Assembly (NCBI GenBank): GCA_039545315.1
Contig: BCIM01000009.1
Coordinates: 248,001-312,000 of the forward strand
Reading direction: 5' to 3'
From: Kondoa malvinella
Taxonomy: Eukaryota; Basidiomycota; Agaricostilbomycetes; Agaricostilbales; Kondoaceae
DNA length: 64,000 nt
Shown: in pieces, positions 51,414-63,286 of the stretch
Position numbering within the stretch: the stretch's first letter is position 1
How the letters are laid out: each line of letters opens with the position of its first letter
Program-made: the position numbers and the translations under genes
The notes under the pieces: generated by a model
The model's input: the letters and a program-made list of their open reading frames with translations, nothing else
Database searches by the model: none
Told to the model about the DNA's origin: nothing

Positions 51414-53531
51414 ATGGGCGCAGCACAATCTTCAAAACCCGCAACGCTCACCAGCGAAAAGCCGCAACACGCACCTAGCCATGGCGAGTCTGCTACAAAG
51501 CTCCTATCGCGCCTCCAACTAGGCAGCACTAGCTCCGACAGAGGAACACTAGCAGTCGATGATCTGGCCGTATGGGAAGACGCGGTATCGAACGACCCGG
51601 CCAAGCGATTGGCGAGAACAGTGTTATCCTCTCAGCATATTTGGACGGCTTTACGTTCCAGAGACGCTGTTATCGCTGATCAGCATGTGTTCAACGTGAA
51701 GGTGCGTCTCCTTCTTGTATTCGTGTCGTTGCGCTGATCGATTTGATGTAGCTCACTCATCCCGTTGGCAACATTACGAACCAAATGGCAAGCGGAAGAT
51801 GCTGGGTAGGCCTCTCTTTTGTGTCTGCTACTCTTCTCTGATTAGTGCAGCTCTTTGCTACACTGAATGTAGCTCGAATGGCCGTGATGGTCAATCACAA
51901 GCTCGACACTCTCGAACTCTCCCAGTCCTACCTAGCTTTCTATGATTGGCTAGAGAAGTCAAACTACTTCGTATGCGCTTCGGACTGCTTCTATGCCTGT
52001 CTGACCCCTTATCCAGCTCGAGCAAATGATCGAACTCGCCGAAGAGCCGCTTGACAGCAGGACTGTTCAGTACTTGTGTACTTCCCCTCAGAATGATGGA
52101 GGCCAGTTCGATAGTAAGCAGACTCTTACCTTTAGTCGTCAATAGCTAATGATAATTTAGTGGTTGTCAACTTGTAATCCTACATGTTTCACGCTGGCAA
52201 GATAATACTCATCAGATGCCTTGCAGGATCGAGAAGTACGGAATAGTACCTCAAAGCGTCTACCCAGAATCATACAACTCGAGCAACTCATCCGCGATCG
52301 ACAAGCTTCTCACCAGCAAACTTCGCGAATACGCTATCGAACTTCGAGATCTACATGCCCGAACTCTTTCAGCAGTCGCAGAGTCTGACATGTCCAGGTC
52401 TTATGCTCAGCGCAAACATATCGCTATCAGGATCACCAGACAGCGTAAGAGCGAACAAATGGCTGAAGTCTATGCGATGCTGTCAATTGCTTTGGGCAAA
52501 CCTCCCAAGCCCGATACCGAGGTACTTATCTACCCTGTATGCTGGAAGACCGTTTGATAGTTGGTACAGTTTACCTGGCAATTCGATGATAAAGATGGCA
52601 AATACCAAAGCGTCAAGTCTACTCCTTTGCAATTCTACAAGTCTGCTTGTACTCCTTTCAATGCTGGCCAATGTATCAGTCTGATCAATGACCCACGTCA
52701 TGAGTAAGCGCATCTCGATTGTTTCCAAAGACATGCTGATCTTGGTATAGCTATGATCGTTTGTACACTGTCGAGCGCCTAGGCAATGTGTACAATGGCC
52801 GACCGGTGCTCTATGTAAACACGACAGCTGAAGCTATGATGAAAGGTGAGTCTATATGATCTGTGTGATATCTCTCGCTAATAATCGTCCAGTCGTCGTC
52901 GACCTGCTCAAGGCGAATCAGTCAGTTGATATCGTCTCTTGTGGTAATGTAAAGCTTAAGTGTCGCTCTTACCAGACCTGTCTGGTTTGGCTGCGACGTT
53001 GGGCAGTTTTCAGATTCCACATTAGGCATCATGGACACTGCTCTGTTCGACTTGGAAACTCCTTTCGGAGTCACTTTAGGCATGAACAAAGCGCAGCGTT
53101 TGCAGACGTAAGCTAGCTTGAGCCTTCCCTTGCTGATTCTGATCGTTCCGACAGTGGAGAATCGGCAATGACGCACGCTATGGTCATCACCGCTGCTCAA
53201 TTATCATCGACAGGCCAACCAGTCCGTTTCCGCGTCCAGAACTCGTGGAGTGAAGCTAGAGGAGATCACGGCTTTTTCGTCATGTCAGTTGCCTTTCGGT
53301 CACAGCATTCGATGTGAGCTGACTGTGGCCTTCGAAGGAGCGCGGATTGGTTCAAGCAATTCGTCTATCAGGTTGTAGCGGATCGCAAGTACCTGTCGAA
53401 AGAGGTCAAGGCTATCTTTGAACAGGGCGAACCATTCGTTCTTCCAGGTGAGGTCGGCATCGAAGCGTGTTGGCCTTGCTGATTCATGCCTGCTAGTCTG
53501 GGATCCCATGGGCACCTTGGCTAAACGCTAA
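51414..53531 (+). CDS. BLH1: Bleomycin hydrolase (peptidase C1B), intact copy
   Basis: Cytosolic papain-type aminopeptidase that forms hexamers; detoxifies bleomycin and homocysteine thiolactone. ATG 51414 starts MGAAQSSKPATLTSEK; M-G-A at the N-terminus could allow myristoylation. Then NDPAKRLARTVLSSQHIW, ITNQMASGRCWLFATLN with the catalytic Cys (an intron falls right after C-W), LSQSYLAFYDWLEKSNYF, EEPLDSRTVQYLC and NDGGQFD. Next come YGIVPQSVYPESYNSSN, PVWFGCDVGQFSD, the His region MTHAMVITAAQL, the Asn region VRFRVQNSWSEARGDHGFF, and the self-compartment-plugging C-terminus LPVWDPMGTLAKR (TAA 53529-53531). Full family length, about 485 residues. A decayed paralogue lies 2.3 kb downstream. 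Confidence 0.93.
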
Positions 53532-53774
53532 ATTCCGTGACGTTGCTGTATGCTCGATTGTACTTCTTGATTGATACACGATACTTGTACTTGTACGGTT
53601 GCTAGATTGTCTCGAGTGATATTTTGTGTACTCTCTGTCGACTCTTGAGCACTGACAAGAGAACGTCGTATTGCATCCTCCAGCGGTCACGAGTCATGAC
53701 TAAGATGCAGATCATGCTGTGTGCCCCATGTCACAAAGAGTGATAACGATTCTTCCCAGCTCTATTCCTGTGGC

Positions 53775-55349
53775 TCAATCCCAAACATCCGACTTTTCCC
53801 TCACATCCAGATCACCCGCATAGTCTCTTGTGATGGTCAACCACAGCGTCCTCTCATTCTTTACCTCGACCCGCAGATCCACATTTCTGTCATTCAACCC
53901 ATCCAAAGACTCAAATTCTCGCACAAAGTGAGCTTTTACTCTTGCCCTTTCTGCAGTATTGAGCTCGACAGTCTGGTACTTGCTACTGCTTTTCTTGAAC
54001 CACGACATGAAATTGATTTGTGCCAAGTCGTATGTAATGTACAGCATCTCAAGATTGGGCAGAGAGCTCGACTTGCCGATCAAATCACAGTAGACAATGA
54101 GCGGCGTGACAGACTGTATAGCGATCGGGTTGTAGTAGAAATGAAACTTGAGTTCGAGGTGTCGCAGACTATTTACGCTGGTGCTTGCTTTCAGGCCTTG
54201 GAGCAGCCGACTTTGCCCCTTTGTTCCGAGATTGGCTGGCAGAGTTAGCACAAGGTTTTTGCAAGAGAAGAGGGAGAAGAAATCCTCATAGCGAACAATG
54301 CGGGTTTGTTGGCTGAACGGATAGGCAAAGGCCAGGCGCCAGAGATTTGGAAAGGCTATGCCGTTTCTCCTGCCCAAGATGTCGAAGGATTGCGTGAGCT
54401 TTCGAAGGCTGAGTCTGTCTTCTTTCTGCATATACTGAAGGTCTAAAGACAGCATCCGAAGTGTGTCACTGGTGATTGTCAGATAAAAGGCCAATTCGCT
54501 CCAGAGCGGATCGATGTGTCGGAAAGAGAAAGAGAACGTGGTCGAAATGCCACGGATGATTGGTGAAAAAGTAGAATCCGCATGATACTGATCAAGAGCT
54601 TTACGTAGCGCTGGTACCCATCCCAGAGACGCAATGTCTACATTGTAGAGCGCGACCATGCCGACTTTTGGTGCGAGAAGCGGAAACGTCGCGAATTCTG
54701 CAAGAGCTGGGTGGCATCTGCGACTTGCGTTGTGTGCGCTGAAGATGACTACGCTATAAAGATTGTCAAGGCAAGGTAGAGCCATCAAATCGGCGATGGA
54801 GGGGATGTTGAGGGCTTGATTGTGTTCGTCTTCCGTGAGGGCTGCAAAGCGATCTGGGTCGCCATGCGGGTCAGTGACTTGTTCGAAGGCTGGCAGCTGG
54901 AAAGATAGCTGGAAGAGCTCAGGCAGCCGTCCAGCAGCCTTTAAGCAGTCGTCTTGACCGAACAGCTTGTGATGATGCGCCGACACCGTGCCCTCAGGAA
55001 ACACACCTCCAGCTTGCCTCTCATACAGCTGTCCTTCTGCATCTGTCCACGCTTCTCTCCTCATGCCAATATACCAACTGAAATGCAACGCGTTCGATCC
55101 ATACTTGTGACCGCGCAGCTCCTGAGCATCCAGAGCAGAAAGGAAACCGGCCACTGCTCGAGGTCCCTTATAGAAGCTTTTGAACAGGTAAGGCGAAGCG
55201 AGTCTATGATATCGCTCTATGTTATTTGCATCAGAAATGCTCTTCGCCCAGCGTTTCCGACTGACTGGATGTGCGAGAGAAGCAAGAGAGGGATGGCCAA
55301 TTTGTGCTGTGGCTCGATAAGATTGCGAGAATGGCTTCAATAAGCTCAT
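53775..55349 (-). CDS. Unrecognised ~520-aa protein, no introns
   Basis: One open frame to the stop at 53775-53777. The frame extends up to 55490, but the first in-frame ATG is at 55347-55349 (MSLLKPFSQSYRATAQIGHP), so the start is there or in an upstream exon. The sequence has Leu-rich spaced segments such as LRMLSLDLQYMQ, LRKLTQSF, NLWRLAFAYPF and SLRHLELKFHFYY, which suggest leucine-rich-repeat-like strands as in basidiomycete F-box proteins. I see no convincing F-box. No signal peptide or membrane segment. It is unusual here in lacking introns. It sits between the two bleomycin hydrolase copies, on the opposite strand to both. Confidence 0.65.
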   Translation of the reverse strand: MSLLKPFSQSYRATAQIGHPSLASLAHPVSRKRWAKSISDANNIERYHRLASPYLFKSFYKGPRAVAGFLSALDAQELRGHKYGSNALHFSWYIGMRREAWTDAEGQLYERQAGGVFPEGTVSAHHHKLFGQDDCLKAAGRLPELFQLSFQLPAFEQVTDPHGDPDRFAALTEDEHNQALNIPSIADLMALPCLDNLYSVVIFSAHNASRRCHPALAEFATFPLLAPKVGMVALYNVDIASLGWVPALRKALDQYHADSTFSPIIRGISTTFSFSFRHIDPLWSELAFYLTITSDTLRMLSLDLQYMQKEDRLSLRKLTQSFDILGRRNGIAFPNLWRLAFAYPFSQQTRIVRYEDFFSLFSCKNLVLTLPANLGTKGQSRLLQGLKASTSVNSLRHLELKFHFYYNPIAIQSVTPLIVYCDLIGKSSSLPNLEMLYITYDLAQINFMSWFKKSSSKYQTVELNTAERARVKAHFVREFESLDGLNDRNVDLRVEVKNERTLWLTITRDYAGDLDVREKSDVWD

Positions 55350-55861
55350 CGGGGCACTGGTCCATGGTTGTTTCAGATCAAGAAACACCGCGGATGCGCA
55401 CGAACGAAGTCCTCTGATCAGCTTTTCGATGCTTTCGTCGCGCTGTTCGCTGTCTGCGGATCTTTCGCCTATTGCTTGAGATGTGGGCAAGAGAACCTTG
55501 AGGTCGTTCTCGCTGTAAATCTACACTTCTGGCTTTGGCTTCTTTTTCAACTTCTAGTTCCGAAAGATGTGATCGTTGCATCACGATGATTCGCAGCCTG
55601 CCCCCCAATCTCTGTATAGTCTCGCCGAAGTCACCTGGCTCGATCTTCCAGTTCGCATCACTTTGTCATTGTCGTGAAGGCTTCATAAGCTTGTGCCTCG
55701 ATATCGTGACTATTCTCACGATGGCTTTCCTTTCCAGCAACATCTCGCGCTGTTCTGCGCTATGCGGTGCTCTACTCCGACTTGGGCTGTACCAGAGTAC
55801 CTGTGCTTTGCCGTAATGGACTTCCCTGTGTTTTCTGCCTCTTGGAAACCCACCAAAGATA
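55350..55861. other. Intergenic upstream of the bleomycin hydrolase pseudogene
   Basis: About 510 bp. On the minus strand a charged stretch (SELEVEKEAKARSVDLQRER, about 55525-55585) could be an upstream exon of the gene at 53775; the join would need a 28-nt intron, which I consider too short. No plus-strand gene is seen. Confidence 0.35.
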
Positions 55862-57839
55862 ATGGGAGGCCAGCCATCGAAGCCGACACCACCTGTCTGC
55901 GAAAAAGGCTACGTCTCGCACAACACAGCTGTAGAATCACCTGCGGCAGTGGGGCATCGCATCCAACCCGGTGCCACAATCAAGCTAGAAGGAACGCTGA
56001 ACATCGAAGCCTTCGCGCGATGGGAACAAGCTATCTGCGGCAATCCTACGAAGCGGTTGGCTAGGACGATATTATCACAACAAGATATCTGGAAGACTCT
56101 AAAATCGCCGAAAGCTTTGCTCGCTGATCAACACGTCTTCAATTTGAAAGTTCGTAACCACCTACCGATTGCTGAAGTACGATTTCACCGGATATGTAGC
56201 TTTCGCACAAGGCTGGGAAGATCACTGACCAGAAAAAGACTGGCAGATGCTGGATCTTCCCGACTTTGAACATCGCTCGCATGGCCGCGATGGAGAAGCA
56301 TGGGCTCGATACCTTGGAGCTCTCTCAGTTGTGCCTTACCTTTTACAACTGGCTAGAGAAATCCAACTACTTTGTGTGTCTTCTCACAGAAAACGTCTGC
56401 CATCCAAAAATTCATCGAGTCGCTCACTAGCTCGAACAAATGATCGACTCAGCAGCAGAACCATAAGAGAATGATACAACACAGAAGCTGTGCGGCTACA
56501 TGCAGGTCGACGGAGGACAATTTGCTTGTGAGTTTGCTGCGGTTGATCGGCTTGATGATGATTCAACGAGGGTTCCAGTGGCAATCAATTTGCAAGTCTG
56601 AGCAGGTCTGTTCTGGTCATGTCTAACCACCTACTTCTACAGGATCGAGAAATATGGTATTGTGCCGCAGAGCATCTACCCAGAGTCGTATAACTCGACC
56701 TATTCTGTGGGGTTCGACAAGCTTCTGGCCAGCAAGCTACGCGAATATGCTACGGAATTGAAAGATCTACATCGACACGCTCTGACGACCTCGGGTGAGG
56801 CCAACTCCTCACAATCCGCTGATCAACGCAACCTGCTTGCGGTGCAAATCGCTCGACAGCGCAAAGAGGAGCAAATGTTAGAAGTCTATACTATGCTTTC
56901 AATAGCTTTCGGGACACCTCCCAGGCGAGATGAACAGGTATGCCTGCTTAAAACTCCGTCTGCCTCTATTCTGATGCTCTAGCTCAGTTTACCTGGGAAT
57001 TCTATGACCGAAACAGCAAGTATCAAAGCATCACATCCACGCCTTTGCGATTCTATCACCAGTCTTGCGCACCTTATAAGGCTTCTCGTTATATTTCCGT
57101 CATGAACGATCCTCGCCGAGAGTAAGCTACTTGTCTGGCTCCAGCCAGACTCTGACCATCTGAATCAGATACGATCGCCTGTACGCCTTCAAACGCCTGG
57201 GAAACATGTATGGGGGTCGCCCTGTCCAGCACGTCAATATGACTGCCGAGTACCTAGTGAAGAGTAGGTCCGCCTTGAATGCCTACTCAGACAGCATACT
57301 CAATGGTTGCTTAAAGTAACTATCGACTCGCTGAAGGCTGACCAGTCAGTGTTGAGCATCATGTGCCCTTGATCAATGCTTACATATATCTGCACGTGAC
57401 AGACCCGTGTGGTTTGGCTGTGATGTCTTTCAATGCTCAGATACCGAGCTTGGCGTCGTGGACACTGATCTATATGATCTGCAAACGCCTTTTGGGATCA
57501 AATTGCGCATGGACAAAGCCCAGCGGCTGAGAACGTATGCTACAGACAGTTCCTTCCTAATCTAGTTAATGACTGCGCGCAGGGGCGATTCCAGCAACTG
57601 ACACGCCATGGTGATCACTGGCGCCCACTTAAGCCCTTCGGGCGAGCCTGTACGCTTCAAAGTCGAGAATTCATCGAGCGACAAAGTTGGGAGCAGAGGA
57701 TGGTTCATGATGACATCGTCCTGGTTCAAGCAGTACGTCTACCAAGTAGCAGTGTGAGTCGTGATCACTATCTGATCTGATGCGAGCTGTACTAACCGGA
57801 CTGTGATACAGTAAGGCGAACCAGAATCTATACCTCTAG
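55862..57839 (+). pseudogene. Bleomycin hydrolase, decayed second copy
   Basis: Homologous to the intact gene at 51414 over its whole exon plan. ATG 55862 (MGGQPSKPTPPV), NPTKRLARTILSQQDIW, ITDQKKTGRCWIFPTLN with the catalytic Cys kept, SQLCLTFYNWLEKSNYF, YGIVPQSIYPESYNSTY and MEVYTMLSIAFGTPPR-like blocks are all visible. In-frame TAA at 56464-56466 follows LEQMIDSAAEP, and in-frame TGA at 57599-57601 lies immediately before the catalytic His block HAMVITGAH. The Asn block reads VENSSSD where active enzymes have N-S-W. The last exon ends NQNLYL at TAG 57837-57839, so the C-terminal LPVWDPMG segment is lost. Splice sites I checked do not bypass either stop. Confidence 0.82.
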
Positions 57840-58020
57840 GAGATCCTATCTAAGCCAAATAAAGTCGAGGGGTTCGGTCCATGGAGACAACTGTTGTCCA
57901 GGTATGCACCGATAGACCAAGAGGCAGCAATTGGAGTATTGAGAACAAGAGCGTAGAATAGCTGCCCGCTCAAGTTGACAAAGCATGATAAAGAGCGAAA
58001 GTATGTACAACGTATTCCAA

Positions 58021-60535
58021 TTAAACCAAAAGTATTGCTGCTGCTGCTGCACTTCCAATGAGTAGAAGGAAAGTGGTTCGGATCACAGACCCAGAAGAAG
58101 TCGATTGACCAGCAAAGACTTGGGCGACGGTTGCTGCTTGCGTTTGCGCGGGAGCACAGGCTGATTCCACCAGGCCAACAGCTGCTTTAGAGCATTCTGC
58201 ATAGACCGAAGAGTAGGCCGATTGAGTGCAGGTAGCGGCAGACGCAGAGCTGGAAGAAGCAGAAGACTGACTAGCGTTCTGCATCGAGATCGTAGTAGGT
58301 CGTGGAGCCGATGTTGAGACGAATGTTGCAGGAGCGCTTGATTGTCTGCTGGTGCTGATCTGCTGCTCAGTGCTGCTCCCTTGGCCGACTGGAAACATGT
58401 GCGGTCAACGTTGGCGCTGATACTTTATATTGACAACGTACAGGTGCTTGTGCCACAAGACTGAGTCGTAGTGACTGTCACAGTCTCTTGTGCACCGCTA
58501 TGTGGACGAATTAGCTTTTTCACCTCAGAGCTGGCACACAACTCACCATGAGCTTTGGCTTGGTGCAGAGGTAAGTGTTTGAGCTGGCACGGTGATTTGG
58601 GAAGCTGGTACAGTCACCACTGAAGGGCGGAGCGTAATGACCTGGCCTGATTCTGTTATCGTTGAAGCCGATTGGGTGAAAGTAGAAGCAGGGACAATTA
58701 TTGTAGATGCGGGCAAGGAGACGGTCGATTGATCCGCAGTGAGAGTCAGACCAGGTACTACGATCGTGCTGCCAGATGCAGTGACTGTCTCTCCACCTTG
58801 GACGATCGTGCGAATGGATGTCTCGGTGGCCAGACTTGTGGCTCCAGGTTGAACTACAGTTGTTTCCGAAGTGACGGTTGTGGGTCGCGCTTGAACAGAC
58901 GTGACTGTTTGTAATTGATCAGACGAGCTGTAATCAAATAAAGTGATAGGCTCTCACCTGTTGAACCAGGTTGGGTGACGACTAAGGTCGTTGGACTTGA
59001 AATAGTCTGTGTAAAGCTGGAGGTGATCGTCTGGCCTGGTATCGTGAGCGTTCGAGTGACCAGAGAGGTTACTGGCACTAATACGGTTGTAGTAGCTTTG
59101 ACCAAAATCAGCTGCATTTGTGACCGCAATCCTATCTCCACTCACTGGTCGTCCCACTGATGACAGTTTGCGTCTCGACTACCTGGGTAGAGGTGACTGT
59201 TTGTGTCGACGTCTCCGTTGTAGGTGGTAGCGTGATCGTTGTCGGCAAGACCACAATTGTTGATTCGGTCAAAGTTAAGGTCTGCACTTCTCCAGGCAGG
59301 GTCGAGAAGCTAGTGAAAGTTGTAGTTGTCGGAACTAACGACGTCTCGGTGCTTGTGGAGGCCGGTAGAGTAGTCGTGGAAGTGAGAGTAGTGNTCTCGA
59401 ACGAGGTAGATCCGCTCAAAGTCACCGTTGAGCCTGAAAGGGTCAAGGTAGAAGCTGAAAGAGTCTGGGTTGAAGCATTTTGTGTCGAGATCGACAATGA
59501 TGTGGCTGTCGAGAAAACCGTAGAGGTGAAAGTCGATACTGCATCAGAGCTGCAAATTGCTGTCGGAGAAGGGTTGACATCACAGCTTGAGTCGCTATCT
59601 TCTGGTTGCTGAACGATTGTTTGCTGCAGAGCGATGGCGCGCTGGGAATAGATGCGTCCTCTGACAAAAGATCCAGTAGTGATAGTGACCTCTAAGAAGG
59701 CGCAGCTGCATGATCAGCGGAGATAATACAGAAGAGCAGTTTGTACATACGAGTATTCGCCAATACGATGCCTTGAAACGTAGCACCGTTTGGAGTGACA
59801 CCAACATCAAAAGTCTCCGCGACTGCCCAAAACACCTGACTTGGGCGCACACCGCCAACAAGTACGACCGCAGTTGATGGATCTTGTGCAAAAGTTTTCC
59901 TGTATGATACGAAGCTGAGACAATGGCGTTGCCATCCAGGATGATCACTTACGATAGCTGAAAGATAAAGACGTCTTCGCAGGTTCCGCTGATGATGATG
60001 TTTGAAGACATGGTAACAGGTACAGTCCAAGTGTGGACACCAGGAGCGAATGTCAAACCGCCTATGTCGCCGCTAGCGCCTTCGTTGGAAAAGTCGTTCG
60101 TGGTAGCTCGACTTTGGGCGTCAGTGTAAGCTGCCTCTTTATCAAGCCTTGCGATGCGGAGCGCTGTGTCTGATGTAGGATCGTCGCCAGCAGCAGTAAC
60201 AGTGCCCGAGACTTGAGCTGTTCCGATAATCAGTCTGTATACTTTCTGATCGAGACGGAAATTTCACCTGATCGGCCGTTCATGACAGCAAAGCCAGGAA
60301 ATGCAGAACCTGGAGAAAGACCCAAATTGCCCACTATATAGGATGTAGGCTGATTGGTAACGGTATCCGCCGCCAGGACTGCATAATTGGCTGCCGTTCC
60401 CAAGTCGACTGGTAACACTTGAGCTGCAACAAGGGAGAGTGTAGAAAAGAAGATCGCAAGAGGCTGTCGCACAGCACATCAGATATGTTCTGACATGAGA
60501 TCAGCCAAACATACGCGCGATAACATGGAGCGCAT
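58021..60535 (-). CDS. DUF3494 (ice-binding-like) domain on Ser/Thr stalk with GPI-type tail
   Basis: DUF3494 forms the beta-solenoid of microbial ice-binding proteins, but many members are adhesins of unknown ligand. From ATG 60533-60535 (MRSMLSRP, intron, LAIFFSTLSLVAAQ signal peptide): VDLGTAANYAVLAADTVTNQ, YIVGNLGLSPGSAFPGF, TSDTALRIARLDKEAAYTDA, GDIGGLTFAPGVHTWTVPV, ISGTCEDVFIFQLS, VLVGGVRPSQVFWAVAETFD and GRIYSQRAIALQQTIV, all DUF3494 hallmarks. After residue ~270 come about 350 residues of Thr/Ser-rich repeats (TLSASTLTLSGSTVTLSGST, TETSTQTVTSTQVVETQTVI). Next is a Cys-containing Ser/Ala region, and the end is IRTTFLLLIGSAAAAAILLV at 58021. Base 59394 is n. The 3' end faces the pseudogene end 180 bp away. 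Confidence 0.85.
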
Positions 60536-61867
60536 CCTGTTTTCTTCTTCGTTGTTATGTTCTTTTCTTGTTGTTGTTTTCTTTTAAAAGAGTAGAGACA
60601 GTGGTGCGAGGTTTCGCTATGTGTCGATAACAGCCAAAGGAAAGAGGAAGAAAAAGTAACGATACTGCAAAGACGCCGGGACGAGACAAGGAAGTTGGAT
60701 TGTTATGATTACTGCACGGTCTCATTTTAGCGCTGCGGGATTTTTAAGCTTTAGATCGGGACAGAAAAGTTGGTCATTCAAAAGCATTTAAGTCGCGTCT
60801 CAATTCGCAGCGGCTTTTTTCTTTTGTTCTTTGAGACCGCTTTGAGGAGTGGACAATCAGATGAGATCAACATCATATCGCAAGGAGGAGGTGAGGCTGT
60901 TGTAGATTCACGAGCAATAGTTTTTTGCTTGTTTTGAAATGCCTAGTCTTGCCAACGTCGGAAGCCCGTTCTGTTCTGATTTTATCCTTTCGCAAAGTCG
61001 CAATTCAACCTGAAGACGCTTGTGACGATCCGAACAATGCAAAGGTGACACATGGGCGAGAAGGTAAGACATCAACGCTTCTCAGCGGCGATCATCCTTT
61101 GGGTGCTGTCTTCTTCGCACGCGCGTGATAAACTCAACAAGGGTGTCAATTATATCCAATGGCTCAATGTCCAGATGATGCAGGGAATGCGAAGGTTCGG
61201 ACCCGGCAACAAAAATTGGACGAGTCGTTTTCTAAATGCAGGATGTCGAGTTTCGGCCGGATAAGCGTCGAGCGCAATGAAAAGCGAAGGAAGTGCCCTA
61301 GAATTGGCTTGATCGAGGACAGGAAGGCAGAGGAAGCTGGTGATGCAGCGCCAAGAAGCCGCACATCAGCAGAGCTTGAGTGTCACTTGTCCACGGACTA
61401 GAACTACGAGAGAAACATGGAAACGGAAGATGGGTGTCTGGCAGTTGACGTCTTGACGAGAGCGGACGAAGAATCGCTGAGATGAGCTCGATAAGGCAGA
61501 CATTGTTCAAGGCGGGCAAACTGCAGGATGGCTTTCTTGCTGTACCATTTGCAAAGCGGGTAGCGTTCACTGTGGCTTTCCAAACAGCTGCTGAGCGTCC
61601 AATGACGCTCTACCAGGTGTTCATGCAGCGAGGCAAGCTGGACTTCGACATGTACCGCAATCGATTCGCAGAGTGCCAGAAAGCGACCAATCTCTCACAG
61701 CAATAAGCAGCTTTGGGAATCTCGTCTGTTGCTCGCTGTGCTCCGTATATCTTAGATCTAGCAGCCGTTCCATAGAGTCTGGTCGCCGTTGAGCGCAAGT
61801 GAATTTCCAGCGAGGAGTCGACCGGTCCTACACACTGCCGGAAGCTACAAGCACTCTAGCTACAATC
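60536..61867. other. Promoter region plus two small ORFs of doubtful status
   Basis: 1.3 kb between the divergent DUF3494 and BET2 genes. 60536-60640 is purine/T-rich and promoter-like for the surface protein. Two ATG-initiated plus frames exist: 61159-61401 (80 codons; MAQCPDDAGNAKVRTRQQKL, charged) and 61482-61706 (74 codons; MSSIRQTLFKAGKLQDGFLA, with AKRVAFTVAFQTAAERPMTL). The second has the better composition and might encode a small protein or BET2 leader, but neither shows a family motif. Confidence 0.35.
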
Positions 61868-63151
61868 ATGGCAGAGCTGCTCATCTCCAAGCATGTGCAA
61901 TACATTCAATCCCTTGACTCTGTTCGTGTCTCCCGCTGTTCAAGCTCTCCCTCCATCACGCTCATGCGTTTCCGAGCAGAAGAAGGACGAGCTGGCCTAT
62001 CACCTTACAGAGCATCTTCGAATGAACGGCGTATACTGGGGCTTGACCGCTCTGGCGCTGATGGGCCAGACGAACGCGCTCCCTAGAGAAGAAATGATTG
62101 ACTGGGTCATGTCCTGCTGGGATGAAGAAGCTGGTGTGTATCTCTTCTAAAGTGCAGACGGCCGCTGATGTACACACAGGCGCCTTCAGCCCTCATCCGG
62201 GACACGATGTGAATATCCATCCTACACTCAGCGCGATCCAAATCCTAGCTACGCACGATGCGCTTCATCTCCTTCACAAAGACAAGCTCGTCGCTTGTCA
62301 GCTTCCTCCTCTTTCCCCTCCAAATACTTCTGATTCCGCGTACAGTCATCTTATCACTGCAAGACCCTAAAACAGGCTCATTCATGGGCGACGAATGGGG
62401 CGAAATAGATTGTCGTTTCTCTTATTGCGCCGTATCTGCTCTATCGCTACTTGGAAGACTCGATGCGCTAGATAAAGACCTGACGGCGAGTTGGATTATC
62501 GCTTGTGTGAATTTCGATGGTGGATATGGCATGGTTCCCGGGGCCGAGAGTCATGCTGCATATGGTCAGTCTGATCTCCATCTCTCCTGTGTAAGAGTAG
62601 ATGTAGACAGCGGGTTGACAGTCTGGACTTGTGTCGGGACATTGGCAATATTGGACAAGCTGCATACAGTCAAGAAGGATATGCTGAGTTGGTGGTTATG
62701 CGAGCGACAGCTGCCCAATGGAGGTTTGAATGGTAGACCGGAAAAGTTGGAAGACGTGAGTGTTTGTCGTACCTTTAATAATCAGCCTGACGAACTCGTA
62801 CATGTCACAGGTCTGCTATAGCTGGTGGGCTCTAGCCTCTCTATCGATACTAGGCCGAAGTGATTGGATCAGCGGCTCAAAGCTAGCCAAGTTCATTTTG
62901 TCATGTCAGGTAAGCGCATATCGCTCTTTCACTCGAATACGCATCGAAGGTAATTGGTGCTACAGGACACGGAGAAAGGAGGTATAGCAGACCGACCAGA
63001 AGACGTAGCAGACGTCTGGCATACGGTCTTTGGTATCGCGGGTCTCTCTCTGCTGAAACATCCTGGGCTCGAAGAGGTCGACCCGGTATACTGTATGCCA
63101 GCCAGCGTGACTCGCAGATTGCAAATACAAGGCATGCGTTTGCCTTCCTAG
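61868..63151 (+). CDS. BET2: Rab geranylgeranyltransferase beta subunit
   Basis: Catalytic subunit of GGTase II, which attaches two geranylgeranyl groups to Rab GTPases for vesicle traffic. ATG 61868 gives [18 protein letters not shown], then (after an intron) [39 protein letters not shown] and [18 protein letters not shown]. The zinc/isoprenoid core has [40 protein letters not shown], and the split [15 protein letters not shown]. Then come [20 protein letters not shown] with [35 protein letters not shown] and [14 protein letters not shown] before TAG 63149-63151. D-x-C, CYSWW and D-V-W-H-T provide the zinc ligands. [17 protein letters not shown] is diagnostic for Bet2 over farnesyl- and GGTase-I beta. 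About 330 residues. The 5' ATG choice is set by the family start. Confidence 0.95.
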
Positions 63152-63286
63152 CCTTGAGGTCCTCATGCTCTGCATTCCTTGCATGAAGAGGCTTAGTTCT
63201 AGTCCTGTGTCGGCTTGAGCTAAGCTTAGCTTCGCTTTTGTTTGTTTACTTCTTTTGCACGACCACGCGTCAAAGAGCCGCAAGAC

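Noticed and set aside
55350..55490. Start of the intronless gene at 55490
   Set aside because: The codon there is TTG and a stop lies just upstream; the first ATG in frame is at 55349.
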